A stretch of DNA of 64,000 bases from Micromonospora marina (GCF_900091565.1 NZ_FMCV01000024.1:1-64000); one strand, 5' to 3'; shown: positions 8,105-15,849, numbered from the stretch's first letter. Numbers and translations: made by a program. Notes: generated by a model from the sequence alone, not told the origin.

Positions 8105-8455
8105 TCAGCGTGGGGTTGCGCGGCGGACGGTGTCGAGGCGACCGTCGCGGTCGCTGTCCAGGTACGTCACGTCAGGCACACCGTCGCCGTCCAGGTCGAC
8201 CTGCACCACGTCGGCCACACCGTCGCCGTCCAGGTCGGTCACCACCTCGACGGAACCGTCCAGGTGCCGGGTCACTATCGACCGGCCGGACGCCTGGCGG
8301 GGCGGCGGCCCCGGGTGGGGCACCGGGTCCGGCTCGGGCTCCGGCGTGGGCCCCGGCACCGGCGCGGTGGCGACGGGCCCCACGCCGGTCGGGTCGATCT
8401 CCTCCTCCGACGGGTACACGTCGCCGCGGAGGCTCGGGTCGCGGTAGCTGCTCAT
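8105..8455 (-). CDS. Small protein with calcium-binding-type DxDGDG repeats
   Basis: The 116-residue product has a proline-rich middle (PTPEPEPDPVPHPGPPP) and a C-terminal run of aspartate-rich repeats: VTDLDGDGVADVVQVD, LDGDGVPDVTYLD and SDRDGRLDTV. These match thrombospondin type-3 or dockerin/EF-hand-like Ca2+ loops with three consecutive DxDxDG units. No signal peptide is visible, so whether it leaves the cell is unclear. The ATG at 8455 has GGCGGG just upstream; a longer in-frame extension overlaps the divergent aldO gene and is rejected. It is head-to-head with aldO, 55 bp apart, so the two may share control. Confidence 0.75.
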   Translation of the reverse strand: MSSYRDPSLRGDVYPSEEEIDPTGVGPVATAPVPGPTPEPEPDPVPHPGPPPRQASGRSIVTRHLDGSVEVVTDLDGDGVADVVQVDLDGDGVPDVTYLDSDRDGRLDTVRRATPR

Positions 8456-8510
8456 CCCGCCAGGATTCCCGCCGAGTGGCCGGGGCAACCCTGCCGGCGC
8501 ATGATGGCGC

Positions 8511-9749
8511 ATGATGCAGCGCATGACTCACACCAACTGGGCCGGAAACGTGAGCTGGTCGGCGCGTACCCGATCGCGGCCGACCTCGGCCGACGAGCTG
8601 CGCCGGCTGGTCGCGGAGACCGACCTGGTCCGGGCCGTCGGCACCGGCCACTCGTTCAACCGGCTCGGCGACACCACCGGCAGACAGGTCGCGCTGGACG
8701 GCCTGCCGCCCGCTGTCGCGCTCGACCCGGACCGCGGCACAGTCACCGTCGCGGCCGGTCTGCGCTACGGCGACCTGGCCACCGCGCTCCAGGCCCAGGG
8801 GTACGCGCTGGCGAACCTCGCCTCGCTGCCGCACATCTCGGTGGCCGGCTCGGTCGCCACCGCCACCCACGGCTCCGGCGCGCGGAACCGCAACCTCGCC
8901 GCCGCCGTCGCCGCGCTGGAACTGGTCACCGCCGACGGCGACCTGATCACCGTCGACCGCAGCGACGGGCGGTTCGCCGGGCTGGTGGTCAACCTGGGCG
9001 CGCTGGGCGTGGTCACCCGGCTCACGCTCGACGTGGTGCCCACGTACGAGATCCGGCAGTACGTCCGTCTCGGTCTGCCCCGCGCGGCGCTGGACGAGGC
9101 GCTCGACGCCGCGTACAGCGTCAGCGTCTTCACCTCGTGGCGGTCGGAGCGCTTCGACCAGGTGTGGCTGAAGCAGTACGCCGACGAGGCGCCGCCGCCC
9201 GCCGACTGGCTGGACACGGTGGCCGCCGACTCGCCCCGGCACCCGGTGCCCGGCATGTCACCGGAGCACTGCACCGCGCAGCTCGGCGAGCCGGGGCCGT
9301 GGCACGAGCGGCTGCCGCACTTCCGGCTCGGCTTCACCCCCAGCAGCGGTGACGAGTTGCAGTCCGAGTGGCACGTGGCCCGCGGCGACGCGTCGGCGGC
9401 GCTCGCCGCGCTCGATCCGGTCGCCGACCGCATCGCCGCCGTGCTCCAGATCTGCGAGCTGCGTACGGTCGCCGCCGACGAGCTGTGGCTCAGCCCGAAC
9501 TTCCGGCGCGAATCGCTGGCGCTGCACTTCACCTGGATCGGTGACCCGGTGGCTGTCGCGCCGGTGCTGGCCGAGGTGGAGGAGCGGCTCGCCCCGTTCG
9601 CGCCGCGCCCGCACTGGGGCAAGCTGTTCGAGCGCGATCCCGCCGCCGCGTACCCCCGGCACGCCGACTTCGCCGCACTGCTGCGCGAGTTCGACCCGAA
9701 GGGGAAGTTTCGCACCGCCGAGCTGGACCGCTACTTCCCCCGGGACTGA
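8511..9749 (+). CDS. aldO: Alditol (xylitol) oxidase, FAD-dependent
   Basis: The 412-residue protein closely matches Streptomyces alditol oxidase AldO, a VAO-family flavoenzyme that oxidises the terminal hydroxyl of xylitol or sorbitol to the aldose and makes H2O2. RAVGTGHSFN carries H47, the expected covalent FAD attachment site. NLASLPHISVAGSVATATHG and NLGALGVVTRLTL complete the FAD domain. The substrate domain keeps the active-site Glu and Arg in CELRTVAADELWLSP and the Lys in RPHWGKLF. The length fits. Starts at 8511 and 8523 are both possible; the second (MTHTNWAGN) aligns better with AldO. Confidence 0.9.
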   Translation: MMQRMTHTNWAGNVSWSARTRSRPTSADELRRLVAETDLVRAVGTGHSFNRLGDTTGRQVALDGLPPAVALDPDRGTVTVAAGLRYGDLATALQAQGYALANLASLPHISVAGSVATATHGSGARNRNLAAAVAALELVTADGDLITVDRSDGRFAGLVVNLGALGVVTRLTLDVVPTYEIRQYVRLGLPRAALDEALDAAYSVSVFTSWRSERFDQVWLKQYADEAPPPADWLDTVAADSPRHPVPGMSPEHCTAQLGEPGPWHERLPHFRLGFTPSSGDELQSEWHVARGDASAALAALDPVADRIAAVLQICELRTVAADELWLSPNFRRESLALHFTWIGDPVAVAPVLAEVEERLAPFAPRPHWGKLFERDPAAAYPRHADFAALLREFDPKGKFRTAELDRYFPRD

Positions 9750-9771
9750 GCCGGCTTTTTTCGGGACTGGC

Positions 9772-10911
9772 TCAGCGCCCGGCCGGCATCTGCTGGCGCA
9801 GGCTGCCGCGCTGGACCGCCCGGCTGATGTCGCTGGGCGAGACGATGCCGACCAACTGGTCGTCGACCACCACGAGGGCCCGGCCGTCGGTGCACTCGTT
9901 GAGCCGGGGGAGCAGGTCGGTGAGTTGCTCCTCCGGGCGGGCGAGCACCAGTTCGTCGGCCCGGCAGGACACCTCGGCCAGCGTGGTCGACGCGCGGCGG
10001 TCCGCCGTGATGCCGCGTACCCGATCAAGCGTGACCAGACCGATCGGCCTGCCGGCGTCGGTGAGCGGCAGCGCCGAGTGCCGGTACGCGAACAGGTAGT
10101 GGTCGACGAAGTCGGCCACCGTGAGGTCGCCGGACGCGGTCTGCGGCTGCGGCGTCATCACGTCGCCCACCCGGACGCCGCGCAGCGCGTCGCCCATCCG
10201 GGCGGCGCGCTCCTCCTGGCCGGCCGCGCCGAGCAGGAACCAGCCGATCAGCGCCAGCCACAGCCCGCCGAAACCGGCGCCGCTCAGGAAGCGCCACAGC
10301 CCGAGTCCGATCAGCACGACACCGAGCACCCAGCCCGCGCGGGCCGCCACCACCGACGCCTTCGTCCGGTCGCCGGTGAACTTCCAGACCGCCGCGCGCA
10401 GCAGCCGCCCGCCGTCCAGCGGGGCGGCGGGGAGCACGTTGAAGACCGCCAGCAGCACGTTGATGCCCGCCAGCCAGGACAGCGCCCCGAGCAGCAGGCC
10501 GTCCCCGGCCGTCACCGCGACCGCCACCGCGATCGCGGCGAAGACCACGCCGATGATCAGGCTGACCAGCGGGCCGACCCCGGCGATCCGCAGCTCGGCG
10601 CCCGGGTTCCTCGCCTCGCCCTTCAGCTCGGCGACGCCACCGAACAGCCACAGCGTGATGCCCTCGACCTCGATGCCGTTGCGCTTGGCGACCACCGCGT
10701 GCGCCACCTCGTGGGCGAGCAGACCGAGGAAGAAGACCACGGCGGCGGCCAGGCCGGCCGCGACGTAGGCGACGGGGGAGTGACCGGGGTACGAGGAAGG
10801 GAACAGGCTGGCCGACAGCGCCCACGCGATCAGCACGAAGATGACCAGGACACTCCAGTTGACGCCGACTGGTACGCCCGCGATCCGGCCCAGCCGGAAA
10901 CTCGCCCTCAT
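9772..10911 (-). CDS. Site-2 protease (M50) with tandem CBS domains
   Basis: This 379-residue polytopic protein is an intramembrane zinc metalloprotease. The zinc motif is LLAHEVAHAVV (H67, E68, H71). The third ligand lies in FNVLPAAPLDGGRLLRA, the NxxPxxPLDGG motif of the family. About six hydrophobic segments cover residues 18-235. Two CBS domains follow (VGDVMTPQPQTASGDLTVADFV and RADELVLARPEEQLTDLL), which usually bind adenine nucleotides and tune activity. Mycobacterial relatives of this architecture are called Rip3-like. The ATG at 10911 starts MRASFRLGRIAGVPVGVNWS, the conserved beginning; further upstream extension is spurious. The substrate is unknown. Confidence 0.93.
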   Translation of the reverse strand: MRASFRLGRIAGVPVGVNWSVLVIFVLIAWALSASLFPSSYPGHSPVAYVAAGLAAAVVFFLGLLAHEVAHAVVAKRNGIEVEGITLWLFGGVAELKGEARNPGAELRIAGVGPLVSLIIGVVFAAIAVAVAVTAGDGLLLGALSWLAGINVLLAVFNVLPAAPLDGGRLLRAAVWKFTGDRTKASVVAARAGWVLGVVLIGLGLWRFLSGAGFGGLWLALIGWFLLGAAGQEERAARMGDALRGVRVGDVMTPQPQTASGDLTVADFVDHYLFAYRHSALPLTDAGRPIGLVTLDRVRGITADRRASTTLAEVSCRADELVLARPEEQLTDLLPRLNECTDGRALVVVDDQLVGIVSPSDISRAVQRGSLRQQMPAGR

Positions 10912-10971
10912 GTTCCCGTCATACCCGGCGCACCCACCCGCACACCAGGGCCGGCAGGCGGCAATGTTCAC

Positions 10972-10998
10972 TTGTACCAGTCGTACGAGCTGTACGAT
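10972..10998 (+). promoter_or_regulatory. GTAC-phased operator and promoter of the orphan antitoxin
   Basis: Three GTAC cores occur at exactly 9-bp intervals (10974, 10983, 10992), the middle one inside the palindrome TCGTACGA. TTGTAC at 10972 and TACGAT at 10993 could be -35 and -10 elements with a 15-bp spacer. The region ends only 6 bp before the start codon, so the transcript may have almost no leader. Confidence 0.5.
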
Positions 10999-11004
10999 CG
11001 GGGT

Positions 11005-11274
11005 ATGAGCGAGCCCGCCGCCGAACTCCCGATCTCCGATGCCCGAGACAGCCTCGCGGATGTCGTGTCGCGTGCCCACTACGCCGGGCGGATCACCTAC
11101 GTGACCCGACGGGGGCGGCGCCTGGCGGCCATCGTCCCGGCCGAGCTTGCCGAAGCGATCGAGCGAGCCGAGGACGCCGCGGACGTCTCGGCAGCCCGCG
11201 ATGCTCTGGCCCGTATCGACGCCGGCGAAATCCCCGTCCCGCTGGCCGACCTGCGCGACGAACTCGGCCGGTGA
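11005..11274 (+). CDS. Phd/YefM-family antitoxin without a visible toxin partner
   Basis: This 89-residue protein begins ELPISDARDSLADVVSRAHY and continues ITYVTRRGRRLAAIVPAELAEA, the Phd/YefM DNA-binding fold. The C-terminal 35 residues (acidic, LARIDAGEIPVPLADLRDELG) would be the toxin-binding tail. The frame immediately downstream begins GTGAGCGTG but encodes no RelE, VapC or Doc protein, and 11275-11467 shows no gene. It is therefore an orphan antitoxin, or its toxin has been lost. GTAC-type operator sites precede it. Confidence 0.85.
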   Translation: MSEPAAELPISDARDSLADVVSRAHYAGRITYVTRRGRRLAAIVPAELAEAIERAEDAADVSAARDALARIDAGEIPVPLADLRDELGR

Positions 11275-11467
11275 GCGTGCCACCTGAGCCGGTCTTCGCC
11301 GGGCGACGCGGCCGAGCGGGCCGGCCGTCGAATCCGCCGGTGACCGAGCTGAAGGCGCAGCGCACGACCCTATTGAGTGCGCATCGTTGCATCGACCGAC
11401 CATCGTGGTCGATTCCGTGTCGGGCGGTTGCGGTCGCCGTCTGAGCACCGGAACCGCCGCATGTGCC

Positions 11468-11890
11468 TCATAGATGGCCGCGTCGGCTCTTGACCCCCCA
11501 TCGCTTGCAGGTCTCCCGCTGCTCCTCCCAGAACCGGACGCTCGCCGTCGCGGCCTCCGGCTTGGCGCGGTCCGCGAGCGGGTCGGCAAGGCCGTTGATC
11601 CGGAAGTAGCCCGCTCCCGGGAAGCCAGCGCGGCGGGCGGCGATGTGCACGACGAGCGCGTCCAGGGGAGGGAGCTGCCGTTCCTTGCAACGGTTGTGAA
11701 ACGCCTCCATGAACTCGGTGACCCGCTGAGGGTCGCCGTCCATGTGCAGGTATTGCGGCGCGGGAAGGCCCGCCGCATCGAACACCCGAGAGTACGAGAC
11801 GGTCTGCCCGCGATCCTCCGCGCCGTTCCTGATCACGAAGTCGATCGCCGCGTCGACATCATCGACGCTGAATTCGTGCGAGGGGCTCAT
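11468..11890 (-). CDS. Hypothetical soluble protein
   Basis: The 140-residue product from the ATG at 11890 (MSPSHEFSVDDVDAAIDFVI) is a mixed alpha/beta soluble protein. Recognisable coding-type segments include GQTVSYSRVFDAAGLPAPQYL, VTEFMEAFHNRCKERQLPPLD and GAGYFRINGLADPLADRAKPE. No catalytic motif, signal peptide or membrane segment is visible, and I cannot name a family. An in-frame extension to 11944 adds a hydrophobic cysteine-containing stretch and is less likely. It is transcribed in the same direction as the downstream-lying regulator genes but stands 90 bp apart from the DUF397 gene. Confidence 0.6.
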   Translation of the reverse strand: MSPSHEFSVDDVDAAIDFVIRNGAEDRGQTVSYSRVFDAAGLPAPQYLHMDGDPQRVTEFMEAFHNRCKERQLPPLDALVVHIAARRAGFPGAGYFRINGLADPLADRAKPEAATASVRFWEEQRETCKRWGVKSRRGHL

Positions 11891-11980
11891 GGAGGGCACG
11901 GTAGCCGGGTTGTTCACCGGAAAAGCGCAGCACACTGTCAGCACGCCGACCCGGCCGCTCCAGTGCCGGCGCGCAACCGG

Positions 11981-12187
11981 TCAGCGGCTCAGCGTCTCGT
12001 CTTTGACGGCCCGGATGAAGGCGGCCCAACTGCTCGGCTGGAACGCGAGGGCCGGACCGGCGGGGTCCTTGCTGTCGCGTAGCCCGACCACGCCGGGCAG
12101 GCCGTCGGCGACCTCGACGCAGTTGCCGGAACCGTTGCTACGGGTGCTCTTGCGCCAGGTCACCGTCGCCTGGTTGGCCTCTTCCAC
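11981..12187 (-). CDS. DUF397 protein
   Basis: This 68-residue protein is a typical DUF397 member: TWRKSTRSNGSGNCVEVADGL, then VGLRDSKDPAGPALAFQPSSWAAFI. Such proteins are encoded beside XRE/DUF5753 regulators in actinomycetes, where some pairs affect development or secondary metabolism as a toxin-antitoxin-like or regulator-partner set. The GTG start at 12187 lies 13 bp after the stop of the XRE gene, so the two form one transcription unit. Confidence 0.9.
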   Translation of the reverse strand: MEEANQATVTWRKSTRSNGSGNCVEVADGLPGVVGLRDSKDPAGPALAFQPSSWAAFIRAVKDETLSR

Positions 12188-12200
12188 CCGCGCCGTCCTC

Positions 12201-13037
12201 TCATAGCTCGTCGATCGCCCCCAGGATCAAGTCGCGCGACTCGCGGGCGCCGGCCGCCGTGGCGACCAGATGCTCGAAGACGCGGCTGTACTCCCTGACC
12301 TGTTGGCCTTCGAGATAGAGGCTACCCGCACGGGTCTCGACGTAGACGACCCCCGGATCGGCCGGCTCGGGGAAGGTCAGCACGCTGAAGGCGCTGCCCA
12401 TCGACCCGTACTCGCCCGCGCCGAAGGTCAGGATCTGGATGGTGCGGCCGGGTCGGTCCGCCTCCTCGACCAGCCGCCGCAACTGCGCCGCGAACAGCTC
12501 CGCACCGCCGACCGGCCGCCGTAGTGCTGCCTCGTCCATCACCACCCAGAGCTTCGGCGGAGTCTCGGTGTCTTGACGGCGCATGCGCAACTCCACCCGC
12601 CGGTCCACCTCGTCGCTCGGGGCGTCCGGGTGCTCGGCCCGGATGACCGCGCGGGCGTAGTCGGCGGTCTGGAGTAGACCCGGAATCAGTTGTGGCTCGA
12701 ACGCGCGGATCTCTGACGCCTCGGCTTCCAGCCCGACGTAGACCTCGAACCAGTCCGGCAGCACGTCGTCGTACGCCTGCCACCAGCCGCGCTTGCGGGC
12801 GTCGCGGGCGACCTGGACGAGCGCGTCCACCTCGTCGCCCTCCACGCCGTACAGCTCAAGGAGTCCACGGGCGACCGGCGGCATGACTGACACCTGGGCG
12901 TTCTCGATGCGGCTGATCGCCGACTTCGAGATGCCCACCTCCTTGGCGGCCTGGTCGGCGGTCATGCCGGTCTGCTCACGGAGGCGACGCAGGGCGGCGG
13001 CCAGGCGTCGACGTCGGACGGTCGGGCTTCCAGTCAT
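12201..13037 (-). CDS. XRE-family regulator with DUF5753 domain
   Basis: The 278-residue protein has an N-terminal helix-turn-helix (residues about 8-65: LAAALRRLREQTGMTADQAAKEVG then ISKSAISRIENAQVSV). The C-terminal DUF5753 domain has the typical QLIPGLLQTADYARAVI, LRMRRQDTETPPKLWVVMDEAALRR and the IQILTFGAGEYGSMGSAFSVL core. It belongs to the large actinomycete family partnered with DUF397 proteins. The ATG at 13037 gives the family N-terminus; an upstream extension is unlikely. No strong RBS is present. Two palindromes at 13081-13103 lie 44 bp upstream. Confidence 0.92.
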   Translation of the reverse strand: MTGSPTVRRRRLAAALRRLREQTGMTADQAAKEVGISKSAISRIENAQVSVMPPVARGLLELYGVEGDEVDALVQVARDARKRGWWQAYDDVLPDWFEVYVGLEAEASEIRAFEPQLIPGLLQTADYARAVIRAEHPDAPSDEVDRRVELRMRRQDTETPPKLWVVMDEAALRRPVGGAELFAAQLRRLVEEADRPGRTIQILTFGAGEYGSMGSAFSVLTFPEPADPGVVYVETRAGSLYLEGQQVREYSRVFEHLVATAAGARESRDLILGAIDEL

Positions 13038-13080
13038 GCCGGTCAGTGTGGCGGATCCGGACGAGCTTCGCAATGACACT

Positions 13081-13103
13081 TTCCCGAATCGGGAGTTGCG
13101 CAA
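13081..13103. promoter_or_regulatory. Adjacent palindromes, candidate operator of the XRE regulator
   Basis: TTCCCGAATCGGGA at 13081-13094 is a palindrome broken only at its centre. TTGCGCAA at 13096-13103 is a perfect 8-bp palindrome directly after it. They sit between the XRE gene (start 13037, minus) and the divergent operon starting at 13306. XRE/DUF5753 regulators commonly bind near their own promoter, so this is a natural candidate site. Confidence 0.35.
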
Positions 13104-13305
13104 AGGGCGCGTTCGCTGCACGATTAGTGAGTGGGCGGATCGCCTGGGTCACCGGTGTCGACCTGGCCCACGCGGTGTGCCCTGCTGACGTACTGCTGGT
13201 CGAAGGCTGCGGTGGCAGGTGCCGGGGTGGGTCCGCCAGTGCGGGGCGGGCCGGCGGGCCCGCCCTTCCACGGTTCGATCTCGACGGTGAGAGGCAGGTT
13301 CTGTC

Positions 13306-13620
13306 ATGCGCGTCTTCCTCCGGCGTATCAGGCGTCGCCAGCGGTCGGTCCTCGGATCGACCTGCTACCGCTCGTCGGCCTACCACCCGCTGCGTCCCTG
13401 GCAGGTGCGCGAGCGGAGCTTCCGGACGACCCCGCTGGGCCGGCGCGGGCTCGACCCGCAGGACGTGCGGGAGTTCCTCGACCGCGTCGCCGGTGACCTG
13501 GCCGCCGTCTACGACGCGCTGGGCCAGAGCCGCCGGGAGACCGACCGGATCAAGAACGCGCTGCGCCGCTGGCAGTCGGAGCAGGCTCAGGCCCGCAACG
13601 AACGGGGATACGACAGGTGA
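13306..13620 (+). CDS. Short DivIVA-like protein
   Basis: The 104-residue product has a basic, aromatic N-terminal third (MRVFLRRIRRRQRS, STCYRSSAYHPLRPWQ). It is followed by a DivIVA/Wag31-type crossover segment, VRERSFRTTPLGRRGLDPQDVREFLDRVA, and a short helix LAAVYDALGQSRRETDRIKNAL. True DivIVA starts near the N-terminus and has a long coiled coil; this one has only the head domain. It may bind membranes or a DivIVA partner. The ATG is preceded by GAGAGG. It is the first gene of a four-gene string with 4-bp overlaps. Confidence 0.75.
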   Translation: MRVFLRRIRRRQRSVLGSTCYRSSAYHPLRPWQVRERSFRTTPLGRRGLDPQDVREFLDRVAGDLAAVYDALGQSRRETDRIKNALRRWQSEQAQARNERGYDR

Positions 13621-13871
13621 CCGAGCGATGGGTGATCCACCTGCCGGTCGTCGTCAACGACCTGCTCTCCGCTCAGCGGCTGGCCCGGGTGGTGGCGCAC
13701 TGGACCCACGTCCTGCCGCAGACCGAGCCCGGCGGCACCACCGTCTCGGCGGAGGACGACCAGAACGTCCGCCACTGGGTGTTCTGCGACCGGTTGCTGG
13801 CCGGTGGGCGGCGGTGTCTGCTCCGGCCAGGACACGACGGTGAGTGCTCCCGGCGGTTCCGGCCGCGATGA
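13617..13871 (+). CDS. Small hypothetical protein with a Cys/His cluster
   Basis: This 84-residue protein starts at a GTG that overlaps the preceding stop (GTGA). Its second half contains FCDRLLAGGRRCLLRPGHDGEC, an arrangement of three cysteines and one histidine that could hold a zinc ion. The N-terminal half (MTERWVIHLPVVVNDLLSAQRLARVVAHW) is amphipathic. No named family is recognised. Its position between two other overlapping small genes indicates co-translation. Confidence 0.7.
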   Translation: MTERWVIHLPVVVNDLLSAQRLARVVAHWTHVLPQTEPGGTTVSAEDDQNVRHWVFCDRLLAGGRRCLLRPGHDGECSRRFRPR

Positions 13872-14086
13872 GCATGCGCCGGAGCAGGGCCAGACGCCCG
13901 CGTGCCGCACCGGAAGCGGGGTATGCACGAGCCGTGGCCGAAAACGTCGGTTATGCGGTGACCGACGAGGACGTCGAGCGGGCCCGCCGGAGGCTGGCAC
14001 AACAGCCGCCGATCACCGACGAGCAGCACGACCGGAACATGGAGTGGCTACGCCAGTTCGGGGGCGACAGGGCGGCCGGCGCGTGA
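13868..14086 (+). CDS. Small hypothetical basic protein
   Basis: The 72-residue product begins with an ATG overlapping the previous stop (ATGA) and is strongly basic at its start (MSMRRSRARRPRAAPE). It then has a helical segment, YAVTDEDVERARRRLAQQ, and ends ITDEQHDRNMEWLRQFGG. It might be an antitoxin-like or linker protein for the PIN-domain stub that follows, since PIN toxins are usually preceded by a small basic partner. That role is inference only. Confidence 0.6.
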   Translation: MSMRRSRARRPRAAPEAGYARAVAENVGYAVTDEDVERARRRLAQQPPITDEQHDRNMEWLRQFGGDRAAGA

Positions 14087-14154
14087 ACGGGCTTGTCCTG
14101 GACACCTCGGCGCTGCTCCCGGTGGCCCCAACCGGCATCGAGGGCCGGAGTCGG
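14083..14154 (+). pseudogene. N-terminal stub of a PIN-domain (VapC-type) gene
   Basis: A GTG overlapping the previous stop (GTGA) opens VNGLVLDTSALLPVAPTG. This is the first strand of a PIN ribonuclease with its catalytic aspartate (VLDTSALL). After about 20 residues the similarity ends. The frame runs on, without family likeness, antisense into the intact vapC gene, up to 14322. The gene has therefore lost its remainder exactly where the vapBC module begins. Confidence 0.6.
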
Positions 14155-14574
14155 TCAGTCGGCCTTTCCGGCCGGGACGACCCACGCCGTCGGCTGGCCG
14201 GTGATCGCAGTGATCAGGTCGAAGTCACCGTCGTAGTGCAGAACGGTCACGCCATGCCGTTCGGCCGTCGCGGCGATCAGCAGATCGGCCATCGAGAGCG
14301 CTCGGTGGTTGCCCTTGTGTAGCGCCTGCACCTGGACGTCGATCGCACGATCCCAAACGTCGTCGGGCATGGCGAGCCAGTCGAAGCCGCGGAGCAGCCA
14401 TCGAGCGCGCTTCGCGTCCTCGGCCGAGCGGGCGCTGTGTACGACCTCGATCTCAATGGCGCCGCAAACCGCCAGCAGACCGCGATCGGACAACTCGTCT
14501 AGGACCGGCGCCACGGCGGGCTTCGGCCACCTGGCCAGCGCAGACTTGTCGAGAAGGTAGCGCTCCCGCGTCAT
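14155..14574 (-). CDS. vapC: VapC-type PIN-domain ribonuclease toxin
   Basis: The 139-residue protein is a complete PIN-domain toxin that would cleave RNA such as tRNA. The acidic residues that bind Mg2+ or Mn2+ are visible: D9 in YLLDKSALARW, the glutamate in CGAIEIEVVHSARS, the aspartate in LSMADLLIAATAERHG and the last pair in LHYDGDFDLI. The length is normal. Its ATG overlaps the stop of the upstream antitoxin by 4 bp, the usual order with antitoxin first. Confidence 0.93.
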   Translation of the reverse strand: MTRERYLLDKSALARWPKPAVAPVLDELSDRGLLAVCGAIEIEVVHSARSAEDAKRARWLLRGFDWLAMPDDVWDRAIDVQVQALHKGNHRALSMADLLIAATAERHGVTVLHYDGDFDLITAITGQPTAWVVPAGKAD

Positions 14575-14780
14575 GCCGCTTCGGGCTTCGATGCCTGCTG
14601 CGGGTCGGTGAGGTCCGGTAGGCCGCCGCTCTTGAGCCAGTCGGCGAACTCCCGTCGTTTCTCCCGGTTGACCACTGCCTGAAGTGCGGCGTTGACGGTG
14701 GCCCTCTTGGTGCCGGTGCCGAGGATCTCGGCGGCCTCGGCCAGGAGTTCGTCGTCGACGTCGAGAATGGTGCGGGACAT
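14571..14780 (-). CDS. vapB: VapB-type antitoxin
   Basis: This 69-residue protein carries the actinobacterial VapB pattern (MSRTILDVDDELLAEAAEIL), then TKRATVNAALQAVVN, the ribbon-helix-helix DNA-binding part. A short tail of about 20 residues should block the VapC active site. GAGGAGG precedes the ATG. It overlaps vapC by 4 bp. Confidence 0.93.
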   Translation of the reverse strand: MSRTILDVDDELLAEAAEILGTGTKRATVNAALQAVVNREKRREFADWLKSGGLPDLTDPQQASKPEAA

Positions 14781-14811
14781 GGCATGCCTCCTCGTCCAGC
14801 AGGCGGACGAG

Positions 14812-14846
14812 GTGATGATATCAAGTTCTCGGCGTCATGATATACG
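14812..14846 (-). promoter_or_regulatory. vapBC promoter/operator region
   Basis: The AT-rich stretch upstream of vapB contains ATGATAT twice as a direct repeat (near 14815 and 14837), the first within the palindrome TGATATCA. Read on the minus strand, each gives a TATCAT-type -10 hexamer. The repeats are good candidates for VapBC autorepression. Confidence 0.45.
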
Positions 14847-14903
14847 CCTGCGGCGGTGTGGGGCGTCGGCGGGACTAGAGCCGCCCGGACGGAGGTGGGG
14901 CGG

Positions 14904-15794
14904 TCAGGGGAGCCGGTCGACCACCACGAAGGCGGTGCCCGGCTCCACCTCGGCCAGCAGCAGGCGCTGGGCGCTGCGGGTCAGCCGGATGCAGCCGTTC
15001 GTGACGTTCTTGCCGAGCGCGTCGTCGTTGTGCCAGCTGTGCAGTCCGATGTGCGCTCCCCGCAGCCCGGGGGGCACCGAGTCCGGGTCGTCGGGGATCG
15101 CGCCGAGGGCGAAGACGTCGACGCCGCCGTAGACGGCCTCCGGGGGCGGGGTGCGGCCCAGCACGAAGGTGCGGCCGAGCGGGGTGAGCTGGCCGGACAT
15201 GCCGAGGCTCACCGGCCAGGACCGCATCGCCCGCCCGTCCCGGCTCCAGGTGAGACGGTGGGTGCGCCGCTCCACCAGGATCTGGTCGCGCAGCACCACT
15301 GTGGTCCAGCCGCCCGCCGGCACCCAGGCGATGGTGCGGTTGGCCGACGGCAGCAGCACCGCCGTCCAGCCGGAGCGGCGTTCGACGATCGGCACTGTCA
15401 GCCGTACGCCGCTGATGGTCGGCGCGAGGAAGGCCAGCGGGCGGCCGCCGGGTGCGTCGTACGCGGCCACGTTCCGGTTCGGGCGCAGCCCTTCGCTCAG
15501 CGGGCGGGTGTCGGCCGGGTCCGGGTCGGGCGGGAAGCCGCGCGGTGCCGGGTCGTAGGTGACCACCGGCAGGTCGTCCGGCGGTGGCGCGGCGGGCGGC
15601 ACCGACTCCTGCGGGGACGGGCTCGGTGCGGCGGTCGTGGCCGGGGGCGCGGCGGCGGGCGGCGCGGTCTGGCGCGCGGGCGTGGCGGTGAGCGCGCGGC
15701 CCACCAGCAGCGCGGTGACGAGCAGCAGCGGTACGGCGAGCGCGGCGATCAGCCAGCCGGGAGGCCGGCGCGTGGCGAACCGGTCGAACAGCAC
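14904..15794 (-). CDS. L,D-transpeptidase (YkuD domain)
   Basis: The 296-residue protein has one N-terminal membrane anchor (LIAALAVPLLLVTALLVG, about residues 15-32), then a proline/alanine-rich linker to about residue 75, an SH3-like part and a C-terminal YkuD domain. The catalytic motif is HIGLHSWHNDDALGKN followed by VTNGCIRL with C268 as nucleophile. It would form 3-3 peptidoglycan cross-links or attach proteins outside the membrane. It is transcribed after the amylase gene, but a strong hairpin separates them. Confidence 0.92.
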   Translation of the reverse strand: MLFDRFATRRPPGWLIAALAVPLLLVTALLVGRALTATPARQTAPPAAAPPATTAAPSPSPQESVPPAAPPPDDLPVVTYDPAPRGFPPDPDPADTRPLSEGLRPNRNVAAYDAPGGRPLAFLAPTISGVRLTVPIVERRSGWTAVLLPSANRTIAWVPAGGWTTVVLRDQILVERRTHRLTWSRDGRAMRSWPVSLGMSGQLTPLGRTFVLGRTPPPEAVYGGVDVFALGAIPDDPDSVPPGLRGAHIGLHSWHNDDALGKNVTNGCIRLTRSAQRLLLAEVEPGTAFVVVDRLP

Positions 15795-15819
15795 GAAACG
15801 TACTGTAACCGACCGGAAG

Positions 15820-15849
15820 CCCCCGTACCCGCCACTACGGGTACGGGGG
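15820..15849 (-). terminator. Hairpin terminator after the amylase gene
   Basis: A perfect 12-bp stem, CCCCCGTACCCG paired with CGGGTACGGGGG, has a 6-base loop (15832-15837). It lies 18 bp after the amylase stop, between it and the start of the L,D-transpeptidase gene. There is no long U-tract on the minus strand, which is common in high-GC actinobacteria. Confidence 0.7.
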
